NCBI GenBank assembly: GCA_943328975.2
Contig: CALQCC020000001.1
Span: 62,001 to 126,000 of the forward strand
DNA: 64,000 nt
Direction of reading: 5' to 3'
Source of the DNA: Bordetella parapertussis
GTDB lineage: Bacteria > Acidobacteriota > Terriglobia > Bryobacterales > Bryobacteraceae
A program made the translations under genes and the position numbers. Shown piece after piece: positions 35,776-45,547 of this stretch. The notes beneath the pieces are model-generated. The model was given only the letters and a program-made list of their open reading frames with translations, was not told the DNA's origin and made no database searches. The stretch's first letter is position 1; every line of letters begins with the position of its first letter.

Positions 35776-37062
35776 CTAGACCTCCGAAAGACCGTCAACA
35801 CTATCGCCGATGGATTTCACCGGGATCTCATTGCGCTGTAGCAGTGTGAGTAGCAGGTCGGCATGACGCGAATCCTGAGGATACTTCACATGTTGGCCGC
35901 CCTTGATTTTTCCATTCGCGTGGCCGAGGATCACCGACGGCAGTGGATCGTTGTTGTGGCGATCGCTGTTGCTCATGTCGCTGCCAAACAGAATCGTGGA
36001 ATGATCCAGCACCGTGCCGGTGCCTTCCTTCGCGGCGTCAATCTTCTTGATGAATCCGGCGAAGACTTCGGTGTGGTACTTCTGGATCTGCACCAGTTTC
36101 TCCATCTTCTGCGCGTTGTTGCCGTGATGTGAGAGTGGGTGGAACCCTTCGGAAATGCTCAGGTTGGTGTAGGTGCGCATGCTGGCTTCGCGGTCCAACG
36201 AGATCGAGATCACGCGGGTGATGTCGGCCTGGAAGGCCAAGGCCATCAAGTCGAACATCAACTTGAAATACTCGGTAAGATCGTTCGGCGTACCGACCGG
36301 CGCGTCCGGAATGCTCAGCGCGCTGTTGTCGGCCTTGGCAGCCATCTGAACGCGGCGCTCAATCTCGCGCACGGAGTCTAGATAATCGCTGACCAAAACA
36401 CGATCCGCCACACCCAGGCTCGCTTGCAAACGTTTTGCCTGTCCTTGGACTCGATCCAGGATGCTCCCGGTCTCGACCAGGATCTGGGCACGATCCTTAT
36501 CGGTGTCGCCCTGGCCGAAGAGCTTCTGGAAGACCGCGCGCGGGTTGCTTTCCTGCGGCAATGATTGAGTCGGCGTGCGCCATGCAACGCGCGCGCTGCC
36601 CGCACCAACCGCCAGTTCCAGCGACGGCAGCCGCGTGTCTTGCCCGATGTGACGAACGGCGAGTTGGTCGGCGCTGACGCCGGAATCCGGACCGGCCTTG
36701 CCGAAGTCCCAAGGTTTTACGCAGGTGAGCCAGCCTTGCTCGATGTAGCCGTGCGGTTCGTTGGTTTCCGCGGGCTTGTTCCGCAAGCCGGAGACGATGG
36801 TCACATGTTTACGGAATGCCTCCAGCGGCTGCAGGATCGGCGACATGGTGAAGCCAGCCCCGGTTTCCTTCGGCGACCAGCTATCCATGATCGCGCCGTG
36901 CGGGAAACCCACAAAGGCGAAGCGTTTCGGAGTCTTTCCAGCGGCGGTCTGTGCCATCGCGGTTCCAGCGGGGAACATCGCTCCCAGAAGCGGCAGTCCG
37001 ATCGTGGCTCCGACGCCCTGCAAGAATGTTCGGCGTTCAACGTGCTTTTTGGATATGAACAT
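35776..37062 (-). CDS. Cassette A: DUF1552 protein, Tat exported
   Basis: 428 residues. Twin-arginine signal VERRTFLQGVGATIG ending at TAMAQ. The mature domain has KRFAFVGFPHGAIMDSWSP, LEAFRKHVTIVSGL, GSILDRVQGQAKRL, SDYLDSVREIERR, DITRVISISLDREASMRTY, HPLSHHG and DHSTILFGSDMSNSD. DUF1552 resembles DUF1501, an alkaline-phosphatase-like exported family; metal ligands may be the Asp/His blocks, but no reaction is known. It lies 17 bases after the DUF1592 gene. This copy lacks the Cys pair found in cassettes B and C. Confidence 0.9.
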   Translation of the reverse strand: MFISKKHVERRTFLQGVGATIGLPLLGAMFPAGTAMAQTAAGKTPKRFAFVGFPHGAIMDSWSPKETGAGFTMSPILQPLEAFRKHVTIVSGLRNKPAETNEPHGYIEQGWLTCVKPWDFGKAGPDSGVSADQLAVRHIGQDTRLPSLELAVGAGSARVAWRTPTQSLPQESNPRAVFQKLFGQGDTDKDRAQILVETGSILDRVQGQAKRLQASLGVADRVLVSDYLDSVREIERRVQMAAKADNSALSIPDAPVGTPNDLTEYFKLMFDLMALAFQADITRVISISLDREASMRTYTNLSISEGFHPLSHHGNNAQKMEKLVQIQKYHTEVFAGFIKKIDAAKEGTGTVLDHSTILFGSDMSNSDRHNNDPLPSVILGHANGKIKGGQHVKYPQDSRHADLLLTLLQRNEIPVKSIGDSVDGLSEV

Positions 37063-37079
37063 ACGGGGTCTCCTTGTTA

Positions 37080-39497
37080 CTACTGTTTGCTGGCACTCTG
37101 CACCGGTACCGCTGGCGGTACGCGACGCATCTTAAATTGGTCGGTCTTCACCACCGCCTGAACGATGGCCGAAAATTTGTAGTCCTTCATGGCCGTTTCC
37201 CGCACGATCTTGCGGACGGTCGGCATGTCGTAGGCTTCGCGCGTGCGACCCATCGAGTAGGTCAGAAGCCCTTCGACGAACGTTTGCACGAATTGGTCGG
37301 GACGGCGCAGAAGCGCTTTGCGAAGATCATCCGGTCCCTTGATCGCGGTGCCGTCGGGCAACACACCGGCGGAATCGATCTCCGTGCCGGCAAAGCGATC
37401 CCGGTCTCTCCACATTCCGGTCGCGTCGAAATTCTCCAGTGCGAAGCCCAGCGGATCCATCACCGCGTGGCACGCCGCGCAGGTCGGGCTGGCACGGTGG
37501 ACCGCCATCAACTCGCGCACGGTGCTCGCTTTCTGAGTGCCGATGTCTTTGTCATTCAGCGCCGGAACGCCGGCGGGCGGATTCGCCGGAGGTACGCCCT
37601 GGATGTAGTTCAAGATGAACTTGCCACGCAACACCGGGGAGGTCCGGTTCGGATAGGCGGCGGCCATCAGGATGGCTCCCTTGCCCAACAACCCCCAGCG
37701 TACGGAATCTTTCAACTCCACGCGGCGGAACAGATCGCCCTTCACGTCGGTAATTCCGTAATGCAGCGCGACGCGTTCATTCAGGTACGTATGGTTCGCG
37801 CGCAGTAAGTCCACTACGTTGCGATCTTCACGGAAGATGCTGTCGGCGAAGAGCGCGAGTTCGGTGCGTAGATCCTGACGCGGATCCATGCGCCCGGAGG
37901 CGTTCGGGAAAACATCGTTATCCGGAACAATCGCGTCCAGACGGCCCATGTCGAGCCACTGGGGTACGAAATTGTTGGCTAGTGTCTTCGACCGAGGATC
38001 GGCCAACATGCGTTGGACTTGTTTATCGAGCGTGGACTGATCCTTGAGTTTATTCTTGATCGCCAGATCAAGCAGTTCCTCATCGGGAATCGAACTCCAC
38101 AGGAAGAAGGAAAGTTTGGAGGCGAGTTCCAGATCCGTGATCGGATACTTGTCACCCGGCTTCAGCCCTGTGGCAACGCGCTCCCCGCGATACAAGAAGA
38201 ACGGGTTCGCCAGGATTCCCGTGATGCCGGAGCGAATGCCAGACTCGAAACCGCCCTGCTTCACGCCATCGGCGTAATACTGCATGAGTTCCGTGATGTC
38301 ATCGTTGGTGACCGGACGCCGGTAGGCAAGCTTGGCGATCGAGGAGAAAATCTCCTTCGCGCACACTTCAGCGGTCTTGTTCTTATCCTTGTCCGGGTGG
38401 CAGGTGAGGATGCGATCGCGGCTCGGTGTGGAGCTAAGACCTTTCACATCGAAGGGGCCCAGAAGTTGGAACGAGTTCACGCGATAGGAACGATCCTGTC
38501 CGCCGCCGGGCGTGTACATCTGCACCTGATCGTCGGATTCCGCAAAACTCTGGCGCCGGAAGGTGACGCCGATCCGGTGCGGTCCTGCAGTGGCCTGGAA
38601 TTTGATGTTCTTCAAACGGGCATTAACCCGATCCAGAGCGCCGCTCTGCACCTGATCGTAGGCCTTCATGTCCTCTTCGCCACCGATGGTCGCTTCATAG
38701 ACGACTTTGTTGTCGAGCGTGACCACCAGCGGATTCTCGTATTCCATGCCGTTGCCCCAGATATGGCTGGCCATGTCGCCGATGTTGATGCGATATTCGC
38801 CGTCGGCCGGGAGATCCACTTTGGCCAGAATGCCACCGCGAGTCCCCAGCGGCAATCCAGCAACGTGCGTAAGTTGATTGCCCGAAGAGGCTCGGAAAGA
38901 CCAGCCCTGCGCGCGGGAATCGTGGTTGCCCATGGCCTTGACGGCGACGTTTCGGGCGGCACTCACGTATTGCTCCACGAAGGAAGGCGATACCTGCAGC
39001 GCGGAGGCGACGTTGTCGAAGCCCTGCGCAACGTCATCCTGTGGCAGCAATTCGGCACCGACCACCTCTACCTTCAACAGGTCGCGAACGGCGTTTTCGT
39101 ATTCTGTGCGATTCAGGCGATGCAGCACTTGGCTATCGGTGATGTATGCCTGAGTGGGAATCTTGTCGAGCGATTCTTCCAACCATGTGACCAACGCGTC
39201 GACCGCCTTGCCATCCGGCTGCTTCGCATTGGGCGGAGGCATGACGCGACCGCGCACCTTCTTGACCGCCTTCTCGAAAAGGTCGGGGTCCTTTGCGATG
39301 CTCGCCACCGTCATGTTTTCGAGGCTGAAACCACCCATCTTGGCTTTGTCGTTATGGCAGCCCGAGCAGTATTGCTTAACGACGGCCAACTGCGCGTCGG
39401 CCGAAGGCGGCGCTTGGCTCGCCGAAGGAGCAATATAAAGACCCGCCAAACCGATGGCGGCGATTACGGGAATTGAGTTCTTAATAAGTCTCGTCAT
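37080..39497 (-). CDS. Cassette A: DUF1592-type exported protein with two c-haem motifs
   Basis: 805 residues, signal peptide at 1-28. Domain order of the planctomycete PSCyt/PSD set: PSCyt1 with CSGCH (Cys44, Cys47, His48), DUF1587 (LHRLNRTEYENAVRDLL), a beta-rich carbohydrate-binding-like module (about 240-340), DUF1595, DUF1592 (ELASKLSFFLWSSIPDEELL, FVPQWLDMGRLD), DUF1588 with a second CAACH (late, followed by MDPLGFALENFDATG), DUF1585. Expected to be a periplasmic di-haem protein, function unknown. The MBL gene ends 9 bases upstream, so it joins this operon. Confidence 0.92.
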   Translation of the reverse strand: MTRLIKNSIPVIAAIGLAGLYIAPSASQAPPSADAQLAVVKQYCSGCHNDKAKMGGFSLENMTVASIAKDPDLFEKAVKKVRGRVMPPPNAKQPDGKAVDALVTWLEESLDKIPTQAYITDSQVLHRLNRTEYENAVRDLLKVEVVGAELLPQDDVAQGFDNVASALQVSPSFVEQYVSAARNVAVKAMGNHDSRAQGWSFRASSGNQLTHVAGLPLGTRGGILAKVDLPADGEYRINIGDMASHIWGNGMEYENPLVVTLDNKVVYEATIGGEEDMKAYDQVQSGALDRVNARLKNIKFQATAGPHRIGVTFRRQSFAESDDQVQMYTPGGGQDRSYRVNSFQLLGPFDVKGLSSTPSRDRILTCHPDKDKNKTAEVCAKEIFSSIAKLAYRRPVTNDDITELMQYYADGVKQGGFESGIRSGITGILANPFFLYRGERVATGLKPGDKYPITDLELASKLSFFLWSSIPDEELLDLAIKNKLKDQSTLDKQVQRMLADPRSKTLANNFVPQWLDMGRLDAIVPDNDVFPNASGRMDPRQDLRTELALFADSIFREDRNVVDLLRANHTYLNERVALHYGITDVKGDLFRRVELKDSVRWGLLGKGAILMAAAYPNRTSPVLRGKFILNYIQGVPPANPPAGVPALNDKDIGTQKASTVRELMAVHRASPTCAACHAVMDPLGFALENFDATGMWRDRDRFAGTEIDSAGVLPDGTAIKGPDDLRKALLRRPDQFVQTFVEGLLTYSMGRTREAYDMPTVRKIVRETAMKDYKFSAIVQAVVKTDQFKMRRVPPAVPVQSASKQ

Positions 39498-39506
39498 GTT
39501 TAATCC

Positions 39507-40403
39507 CTAAGCATCTGGCGAAAGATATGCCCACAAGCTCTCTGCGGATCGGCGGATAAATTCGTCGGAGTTACCCATCTTGGCTTCGTATTCCTTGGCC
39601 ACTTTCGCTTCGACCGCTTCCGACGGGCCGCGCCCTTTGTTCATCATTTGGTTCAGACGATCGTAGATCGCGCCGTACATATCCACCTGGGTCGTGATGT
39701 CGGCCAAGCTCAGCGCGGGACCGTGCGCGGGAATGATCTTGGTATCGCGGTTCGCCACGCTCTGGATGCGTTGCAAGCCGCCCACGATGCCGCCAATCCA
39801 GCCGCCGGACCACCAATCCACCACCGGCCAGCCTTCGCCATACGCAGCGTCGCCCACCGCAAGGACGTTCTGCTGCGAGAAGTAGACGTAGAGATCGCCG
39901 TCGGTGTGCGCCGCGTCCGTGATCCATCCGTAGCGGACGCCGGAATCGAGAGTGCCGTTGTCGTAGAAGGTCTTATTCGGTTGGGCGATCTTGGGAAGCT
40001 TGGTGAACTTCCGCCCGTTCCACGGCCACGTCACGTTTTGTTGCAGCCAGAGGCGCGTGTTCTCTTGGGCAATAATCGTAGCGCCGGCCATGCCGAGCCT
40101 CTCGTTGGAGCCCGTCTGTTCCGGATGCCAGTGGGTGTTGAAGAGCGTTCGCACCGGTCCGCTATTCGGGAGCGCCGCGACAGCCTGTGCCAGCGCGCCG
40201 GCATTCTGCGCGAGTCCGCCGTCCACCATGACGACGCCTCCAGCACCCGTGCGCGCGATCACGTTGCCGCCCGCTCCGCCCAGCAGATAGAGGTTATCGC
40301 CCAACGGTGCAGTCGTAATAGTGGGAGCCTGCCCGAAAGCATATGGAGCCGCCAGTCCCGCTGCGGCTGTTTTCAAGAACGTCCTACGCGTGGAAACGAA
40401 CAT
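39507..40403 (-). CDS. MBL-fold hydrolase with altered metal motif, Tat-type signal
   Basis: 298 residues from ATG 40403, which gives the signal STRRTFLKTAAAGLAAPYAFGQ; the further upstream frame is not a signal. The fold is clear (MVDGGLAQNAG, AHTDGDLYVYF, VGDAAYGEGW, IIPAHGP), but the canonical HxHxDH is HWHPEQ (His91, His93, Glu95, Gln96). Asp to Glu and His to Gln changes affect the second metal site. The enzyme may work with one metal. It is the first gene of the cassette A operon and might feed or modify its substrate. Confidence 0.83.
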   Translation of the reverse strand: MFVSTRRTFLKTAAAGLAAPYAFGQAPTITTAPLGDNLYLLGGAGGNVIARTGAGGVVMVDGGLAQNAGALAQAVAALPNSGPVRTLFNTHWHPEQTGSNERLGMAGATIIAQENTRLWLQQNVTWPWNGRKFTKLPKIAQPNKTFYDNGTLDSGVRYGWITDAAHTDGDLYVYFSQQNVLAVGDAAYGEGWPVVDWWSGGWIGGIVGGLQRIQSVANRDTKIIPAHGPALSLADITTQVDMYGAIYDRLNQMMNKGRGPSEAVEAKVAKEYEAKMGNSDEFIRRSAESLWAYLSPDA

Positions 40404-40450
40404 AGTTTGTGCAGCTACAGTATACTCCTGTAGCGCCCCGAACACATCCC

Positions 40451-40482
40451 ACAGAACCGTGGCCGTAAGGGAGCGGCCAGAC
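40451..40482 (+). repeat. Dispersed intergenic repeat, copy 1
   Basis: A 32-base unit, ACAGAACCG...GGAGCGGCCAGAC, matches the copy at 58246-58277 at 30 of 32 positions in the same orientation. It contains GGCC/GGCC arms that can pair across GTAAGGGAGC. It lies between the divergent MBL and PQQ dehydrogenase genes. Confidence 0.65.
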
Positions 40483-40555
40483 TCGACACCGACCGGCGCG
40501 GAGTCAGAATTCATGCTCTCATGGTCTCTGCTGGTTGTGTCCGTCTGGGAGGCAT

Positions 40556-42661
40556 ATGAAAGTTCGAATTATTTTTGCTACGGTTGCAGCGGCGTTCGGT
40601 GTGGCGATCTTGTTCGCCCAGCAACGCCCGGCCGGGCCTTACACGCAGGACCAGGCCACGGCCGGCCGCGCGCTCTACCAGACCAATTGCAGCTCGTGCC
40701 ATGCCGCGGATCTTAGCGGACGCGAAGGCCCACAATTGACGGGTGCCAACTTCCTGGCCCAGTGGGGCGATCGGACTGCCGGTGACCTGGTTAGCTACCT
40801 GCGAGTGACGATGCCCCCAGGCGGAGCCGCGCTTCCGGGCGACTCGTATCTGAACCTGGCGGCGTTCCTCCTTGATGCCAATAGCGCGAGGGCAGGGAAT
40901 CAGGCTCTCACTGCCACGTCCAACATCACGATTCGCAGCGTGACGGTCGGCGGTCCCGCCCCGGCACCAGCGAAACAAGTGGTTCAAGCCAAGCAAGAGA
41001 AGCAACTCCCCCGCGGACTCACCGTCGCGGGTGAAGTGAAAAACTACGTCCCGGTCACGGACGCCATGTTGCGCAATCCCGATCCAGCCGACTGGCTGAT
41101 GATCCGCCGCGATTACCGTGCCAGTTCCTTCAGCCCTCTCAATCAAATCAACGCGCAGAACGCGAACGACTTGCGCATGGTCTGGAGCTGGGCCATGCAA
41201 GACGGAGCCGCCCTCGGTAACGCGCCCGCGCCCATCGTCCACAACGGCGTGTTGTACGTGAACAACGCCGGTATGGTCCTGCAGGCGTTCGAGGCCAAGT
41301 CCGGCGAACTTATCTGGGAGAATCGCTACGGCACCAGTCCGACCGCCCCAGCCATGCGCGGCATCTCGATCTATGGCGACAATCTTTTCGTGGCCACCGG
41401 GGACTCCCATCTGATGGCCTTCGACGCCCGCAACGGCAAACTCGTCTGGGACACCACCGTCGGCGAAGCCGGACACGGCGCCACCGCAGGACCGCTCGCC
41501 GTCAACGGCAAACTGCTCCAGACGCTTGGATATTGCGGAACGTACCGAGAAGAGAAATGTTTCATCAGCGCCTACGATGCCAAGACCGGCAAGGAAGTCT
41601 GGCGCTTCAACACAATCGCCCGCGAAGGCGAGACCGGCGGCGATACCTGGGGCGGCCTGCCGAACATGTTCCGCGTAGGCTCGGAAACCTGGACCACCCC
41701 CAGCTACGATCCGGACTTGAATCTCACTTACTGGGGAACCGCCCAAGCCAAGCCCTGGATGCGTGTCAGCCGAGGATCCGGCAATGGCACGACGTTGTAC
41801 GCCAACTCATCGCTCGCGCTGAATCCCGATACCGGCAAGCTCTCCTGGTTCTACAATCACGCCCCCGGCGAGTCGCTCGATCTGGACGAAGCCTTCGAGC
41901 GCGTTCTGGTCGACGACCAGGGCCAAAGCCTCGTCTTCAGCGCCGGAAAACCCGGCATCTTGTGGAAACTGGACCGCAAGACCGGTAAATATCTGGGCCA
42001 CCAAGAGATGGTCTTCCAGAACGTCTACGATTCCTTCAACGCCACCACAGGCGAGCCGCACTATCGCAACGACATCGTCGAACAACGCATCGGCGAATGG
42101 GTGTCGAGCTGCCCTTCCACCGAAGGCGGCAAGAACTGGCCCGCGATGTCCTACTATCAGCCGGGCAACCGTTTGATCGTCCCGTTGAGCCAGAGCTGCA
42201 TGGACTTCAACGCGCAAGAGGTCGAGAAGAAGGATGGCGCAGGAGCAGGCGGCGGCGCACGTGCCCGCTACTTCGAGACTCCGGGATCGAACGGCAACGT
42301 CGGCAAGCTGGCGGCCTACGATGTCCGGACAATGCGCGAACTCTGGAAATACGAGCAGCGCGCTCCGTTCCTCACCGGCGTTCTCTCAACCGCAGGAGGC
42401 CTGGCCTTCGCAGGCGACCTCGATCGCATGTTCCGCGCCTTCGACGCCAACACCGGCAAGATCCTGTGGGAGACCCGCCTCCCCGCCGCCGTGCAAGGCT
42501 TCCCCCTGACCTTCACCGCGGGCGGCAAACAATATGTCGCAGTGACCACCGCCAACGGCGGAGGCAGCCCCCGCAATGTGCCTCGGACCGTCGCTCCGGA
42601 AGTGCATGGTCCGGAGACGGGGAATACTCTATTCGTGTTCGCCCTGCCCGACAGACGATAG
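40556..42661 (+). CDS. PQQ-dependent dehydrogenase 2 with N-terminal cytochrome c domain
   Basis: 701 residues from ATG 40556 (GGGAGG just before), with a signal peptide to about residue 22. A cytochrome c domain comes first (Cys45-x2-Cys48-His49, axial Met86 in VTMPPGG), then the quinoprotein propeller (about 160-700). Metal and catalytic sites differ from standard enzymes: the usual GTGN reads GTAQ (about 393-397), and the catalytic region reads LDLD (Asp442, Asp444). No vicinal Cys pair; instead Cys327 and Cys335 flank GTYREEK. The haem domain should take electrons directly from PQQ. Substrate unknown. The zinc dehydrogenase gene follows after 15 bases. Confidence 0.9.
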   Translation: MKVRIIFATVAAAFGVAILFAQQRPAGPYTQDQATAGRALYQTNCSSCHAADLSGREGPQLTGANFLAQWGDRTAGDLVSYLRVTMPPGGAALPGDSYLNLAAFLLDANSARAGNQALTATSNITIRSVTVGGPAPAPAKQVVQAKQEKQLPRGLTVAGEVKNYVPVTDAMLRNPDPADWLMIRRDYRASSFSPLNQINAQNANDLRMVWSWAMQDGAALGNAPAPIVHNGVLYVNNAGMVLQAFEAKSGELIWENRYGTSPTAPAMRGISIYGDNLFVATGDSHLMAFDARNGKLVWDTTVGEAGHGATAGPLAVNGKLLQTLGYCGTYREEKCFISAYDAKTGKEVWRFNTIAREGETGGDTWGGLPNMFRVGSETWTTPSYDPDLNLTYWGTAQAKPWMRVSRGSGNGTTLYANSSLALNPDTGKLSWFYNHAPGESLDLDEAFERVLVDDQGQSLVFSAGKPGILWKLDRKTGKYLGHQEMVFQNVYDSFNATTGEPHYRNDIVEQRIGEWVSSCPSTEGGKNWPAMSYYQPGNRLIVPLSQSCMDFNAQEVEKKDGAGAGGGARARYFETPGSNGNVGKLAAYDVRTMRELWKYEQRAPFLTGVLSTAGGLAFAGDLDRMFRAFDANTGKILWETRLPAAVQGFPLTFTAGGKQYVAVTTANGGGSPRNVPRTVAPEVHGPETGNTLFVFALPDRR

Positions 42662-42676
42662 GAACCCGTTAAATCC

Positions 42677-43732
42677 ATGCACAACACCAAAGCCTACTCT
42701 GCCACCAGTGCCACCTCGCCGCTGAGTAGCACCACCATCCCCCGACGCGAGCCCACCGCACACGACGTCCAGATCGAAATCCTCTTCTGCGGCGTCTGCC
42801 ATTCCGACCTCCATACGGCTCGCAACGAGTGGGGCGGCACCATCTACCCCGTCGTCCCCGGCCACGAGATGGTCGGCCGCGTGACCAAAGTTGGAGCCGC
42901 TGTAACAAAATTCAAACCGGGCGACCTTGCTGGAGTCGGTTGCCTGGTCGACTCCGACGGCACTTGCCCTGCGTGCCAAGCGGACTTGGAACAGTTCTGC
43001 CCAAACGGGACCTTCACCTACAACTCCCCGGACAAGCACCTGGGCGGCATGACCTACGGCGGTTACTCCGACAGCATCGTCGTGGACCAGCGCTTCGTCC
43101 TCCGAGTTCCTCAAAACCTCGATCTCGCTGGGGCAGCGCCGCTCCTGTGCGCGGGGATCACCACTTACTCGCCGCTGCGTCGCGCCGGCATTACCAACGG
43201 TAAGAAGGTCGGCATCGTAGGCCTCGGCGGATTGGGACACATGGGCGTGAAGTTCGCGCACGCGCTGGCGGCTCACGTCGTCGTCTTCACTATGTCTCCC
43301 AACAAGAAGGAAGACGCCCGACGCCTGGGTGCAGACGAAGTCGTGGTCTCGTCCAATGAGAACGAGATGCGAAAACACAACGGCAGTTTCGACTTCATCC
43401 TCGATACCGTCTCCGCCGACCACGACATTAACGCCCTGATCAACCTACTTCGTCGGGAAGGCAACCTCACACTAGTCGGAGCTCCAGGGAAGCCGCTGAG
43501 CCTAGAGTCCTTCGGGCTGATCATGGGTCGCCGCAGCGTCTCTGGCTCGCTGATCGGTGGCATCGCCGAAACGCAGGAGATGCTCGATTTCTGTGGCGAA
43601 CACAACATCACCGCCGACGTCGAGATCATCCCGATCCAGAAGATCAACGAGGCTTACGAGCGAATGCTCAAGTCCGACGTGAAATATCGTTTCTCGATCG
43701 ACATGGCTTCGCTCAAGTCTGATGGACTTTGA
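42677..43732 (+). CDS. Zinc-dependent NAD(P) alcohol dehydrogenase, YahK/cinnamyl-alcohol type
   Basis: 351 residues. Catalytic zinc site GVCHSDLH (Cys41) and GHE (His63, Glu64); Rossmann motif GLGGLGHMGVKFA at about 178. The structural zinc loop reads VDSDGTCPACQADLEQFC, in which the first of the usual four Cys appears replaced by Asp, so structural zinc may be weakened or absent. The YahK group reduces aldehydes with NADPH. It follows PQQ dehydrogenase 2 after 15 bases and may handle the same alcohol/aldehyde pair on the cytosolic side. Its end overlaps the convergent 93-residue gene by 20 bases. Confidence 0.9.
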   Translation: MHNTKAYSATSATSPLSSTTIPRREPTAHDVQIEILFCGVCHSDLHTARNEWGGTIYPVVPGHEMVGRVTKVGAAVTKFKPGDLAGVGCLVDSDGTCPACQADLEQFCPNGTFTYNSPDKHLGGMTYGGYSDSIVVDQRFVLRVPQNLDLAGAAPLLCAGITTYSPLRRAGITNGKKVGIVGLGGLGHMGVKFAHALAAHVVVFTMSPNKKEDARRLGADEVVVSSNENEMRKHNGSFDFILDTVSADHDINALINLLRREGNLTLVGAPGKPLSLESFGLIMGRRSVSGSLIGGIAETQEMLDFCGEHNITADVEIIPIQKINEAYERMLKSDVKYRFSIDMASLKSDGL

Positions 43733-43994
43733 TTCCGCGCGCCGCCAACTCTTGCAGTAACGTCGCGACTGCGGGAGATGTTTCAGCGTCTCCCGCCACG
43801 ATCACCGCCCAAGTGAGATCTTCTCGAAAGGCCCGAGAGACGATGCTCCAACCTTCCAGATGTGGCGGCGTGATCGCGCCGATCTGAATCATGGACCAGT
43901 GCCGCACAAGCTCCAGCGCCACATCCCTGGCCGGCAGCGGACCCCGCACAATGAAATGGTTGTCGCCATGCACCAGCAGGCCGATGCTCGTCAT
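43713..43994 (-). CDS. Small protein of unknown function coupled to the SagB-like oxidase
   Basis: 93 residues, cytosolic, no signal peptide or membrane segment. It begins in a 4-base ATGA overlap with the end of the SagB-like gene, so the two are translated together. Features are a Trp-rich middle (HWSMIQIGAITPPHLEGWSIVSRAF) and a C-terminal helix. I recognise no family. Strict coupling suggests a subunit or substrate-binding partner of the oxidase. Confidence 0.65.
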   Translation of the reverse strand: MTSIGLLVHGDNHFIVRGPLPARDVALELVRHWSMIQIGAITPPHLEGWSIVSRAFREDLTWAVIVAGDAETSPAVATLLQELAARGIKVHQT

Positions 43995-45469
43995 GCGCTG
44001 AGCCGCGAATCCGTGACCGGATAGCCGATCGCGAAATGGTACACAGGTTGTCCGTCTGCAACCGTCAGATCTAAATAGCGACGCACTTCCTCATCGTAGA
44101 ACGCGCCGATACCGGTCCCGCCCAACCCCAGCGCTTCCGCGGCCAAGTACAGACGGTGCCCGATCGCGCCCGCCTCAAAGTACACGTAGCGATAGCCCCT
44201 GTCGCCGTAGGTCCGCGCGGCCCGTTCCAGATCCCCGATCATGGAGAACGCCACGCAGGCATTGCCGGCCAGATCCTGTCCTAAACTTAAACCCGCGGCT
44301 GCGACGCGCTGGTCGCCCAGCCTGATCGGTTCCAGTTCCATCCGCTCCGGCCAGACCCTGTAGACCCCGGGTTCCAAATCGTCGACCCGATGGACATAAA
44401 TATAGAGTTGGATAAAGCTCGTCCTGGCAAAGTCCGCAGCCAGCGGCGTACACGTGGCCACAAGAATCGCTGAGAGTTGGGCCTGCGTGATCGGCCGCGC
44501 GCCACCTTGGAAATCGAGAGCTGAGCGCCGGGATCGAGCGACCGCGCCAAAACAACGCGTGGAGGATTCCGGCGAGGGCAGCGTGATGCGCCCACTGTCC
44601 GTCTGCGCCGGCTCTTCCGTGCTGACGGGGCGTATCGGACTCGCCAGCTTCGTAGCCCGATGCATGCCCTCAATCCGCGGGTATGCGACCACTTCCTGCG
44701 AAAGTCGGTTCGGGACGCCCTCCGTCCAACTCGACTCCACCGCGTCCCGTTCGCGCACCGGAATCGTCGTGCCTCGCAACTCGACAACCAGCATGGGCCA
44801 CTCATCTTCAGGTAGGCGACCGGACTCGGAGATCTCGTCATCGGCGAATTCCCCCACGGCCACCGCTTCGCATCCGATGGCTTGGGCGGCCAGCGCCAGG
44901 GCCTGCCAAGCGTGCCCGATGTCGAGCAGGCAATAGCGATATGCGCGATCGCGATACTTCCACTCCTCGCGCCATGCGATGCTCGTCAATACAAATACGA
45001 GGGGCGCTGAACTGCTGGCGCCGTTCCACTCCACATCGCCGATGGCACGCTGCTCGGCCATGTGCGCGGAGGGTCGGTAATGATACAGGCCATCCGGCCA
45101 ATCCTTAAGACCGCGCGCTACGAAATGAAATTCCGTCGGGTGCAAATTCCCAGACGAAGGATTCACCCTCAGCGCGTATTTGTATCCCGCCGAAGGCACC
45201 AGCTTGGATGCGCTCACCGCCGCCGCATAAAACAACAGTTGTGAAAGGAACGCTGGTCCGCTCTCGACGGACGTTGTACCCCAGACGCCCCGAAGAACGT
45301 CGAGCGCTGGTTTTTCAGGTGCCGGTGGACCCGCCGGAAGGTCGAGCACCGGCGCGCCTTCATAATGCCGGAACGGGTCCGGCATATTCGCCCAATCCAG
45401 TACGTGCTGCACCCGCCGCAAGGACGCGACGCTGTGCTTGGTAAATTCGTGATAATCGCGCCACATCAT
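43991..45469 (-). CDS. SagB/ThcOx-type oxidase with two nitroreductase-like halves
   Basis: 492 residues from ATG 45469; the open frame runs 164 codons further but that part is only antisense to the PQQ gene at 45548. Two FMN-nitroreductase-like halves: the first with GYKYALRVNPSSGNLHPTEF and CLLDIGHAWQALALAAQAIG, the second with RRSALDF and YFEAGAIGHRLYLAAEALGLGGTGIGAF. SagB enzymes oxidise azolines to azoles in peptide natural products, but standalone tandem forms with no cyclodehydratase nearby probably act on something else. No precursor peptide is visible. Confidence 0.86.
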   Translation of the reverse strand: MMWRDYHEFTKHSVASLRRVQHVLDWANMPDPFRHYEGAPVLDLPAGPPAPEKPALDVLRGVWGTTSVESGPAFLSQLLFYAAAVSASKLVPSAGYKYALRVNPSSGNLHPTEFHFVARGLKDWPDGLYHYRPSAHMAEQRAIGDVEWNGASSSAPLVFVLTSIAWREEWKYRDRAYRYCLLDIGHAWQALALAAQAIGCEAVAVGEFADDEISESGRLPEDEWPMLVVELRGTTIPVRERDAVESSWTEGVPNRLSQEVVAYPRIEGMHRATKLASPIRPVSTEEPAQTDSGRITLPSPESSTRCFGAVARSRRSALDFQGGARPITQAQLSAILVATCTPLAADFARTSFIQLYIYVHRVDDLEPGVYRVWPERMELEPIRLGDQRVAAAGLSLGQDLAGNACVAFSMIGDLERAARTYGDRGYRYVYFEAGAIGHRLYLAAEALGLGGTGIGAFYDEEVRRYLDLTVADGQPVYHFAIGYPVTDSRLSA

Positions 45470-45547
45470 GATCGTGCTGCCCGATCTTAACATCCAACCC
45501 GCATCCCACCGCATGTTAAACTCGCACTTGCTTGAAGGAGTTTCTGA

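Noticed and set aside
38013-39476. Long plus-strand open frame (487 codons) opposite the cassette A haem protein
   Set aside because: It mirrors a well-supported gene; such antisense frames are expected at this GC content, and it shows no family motif.
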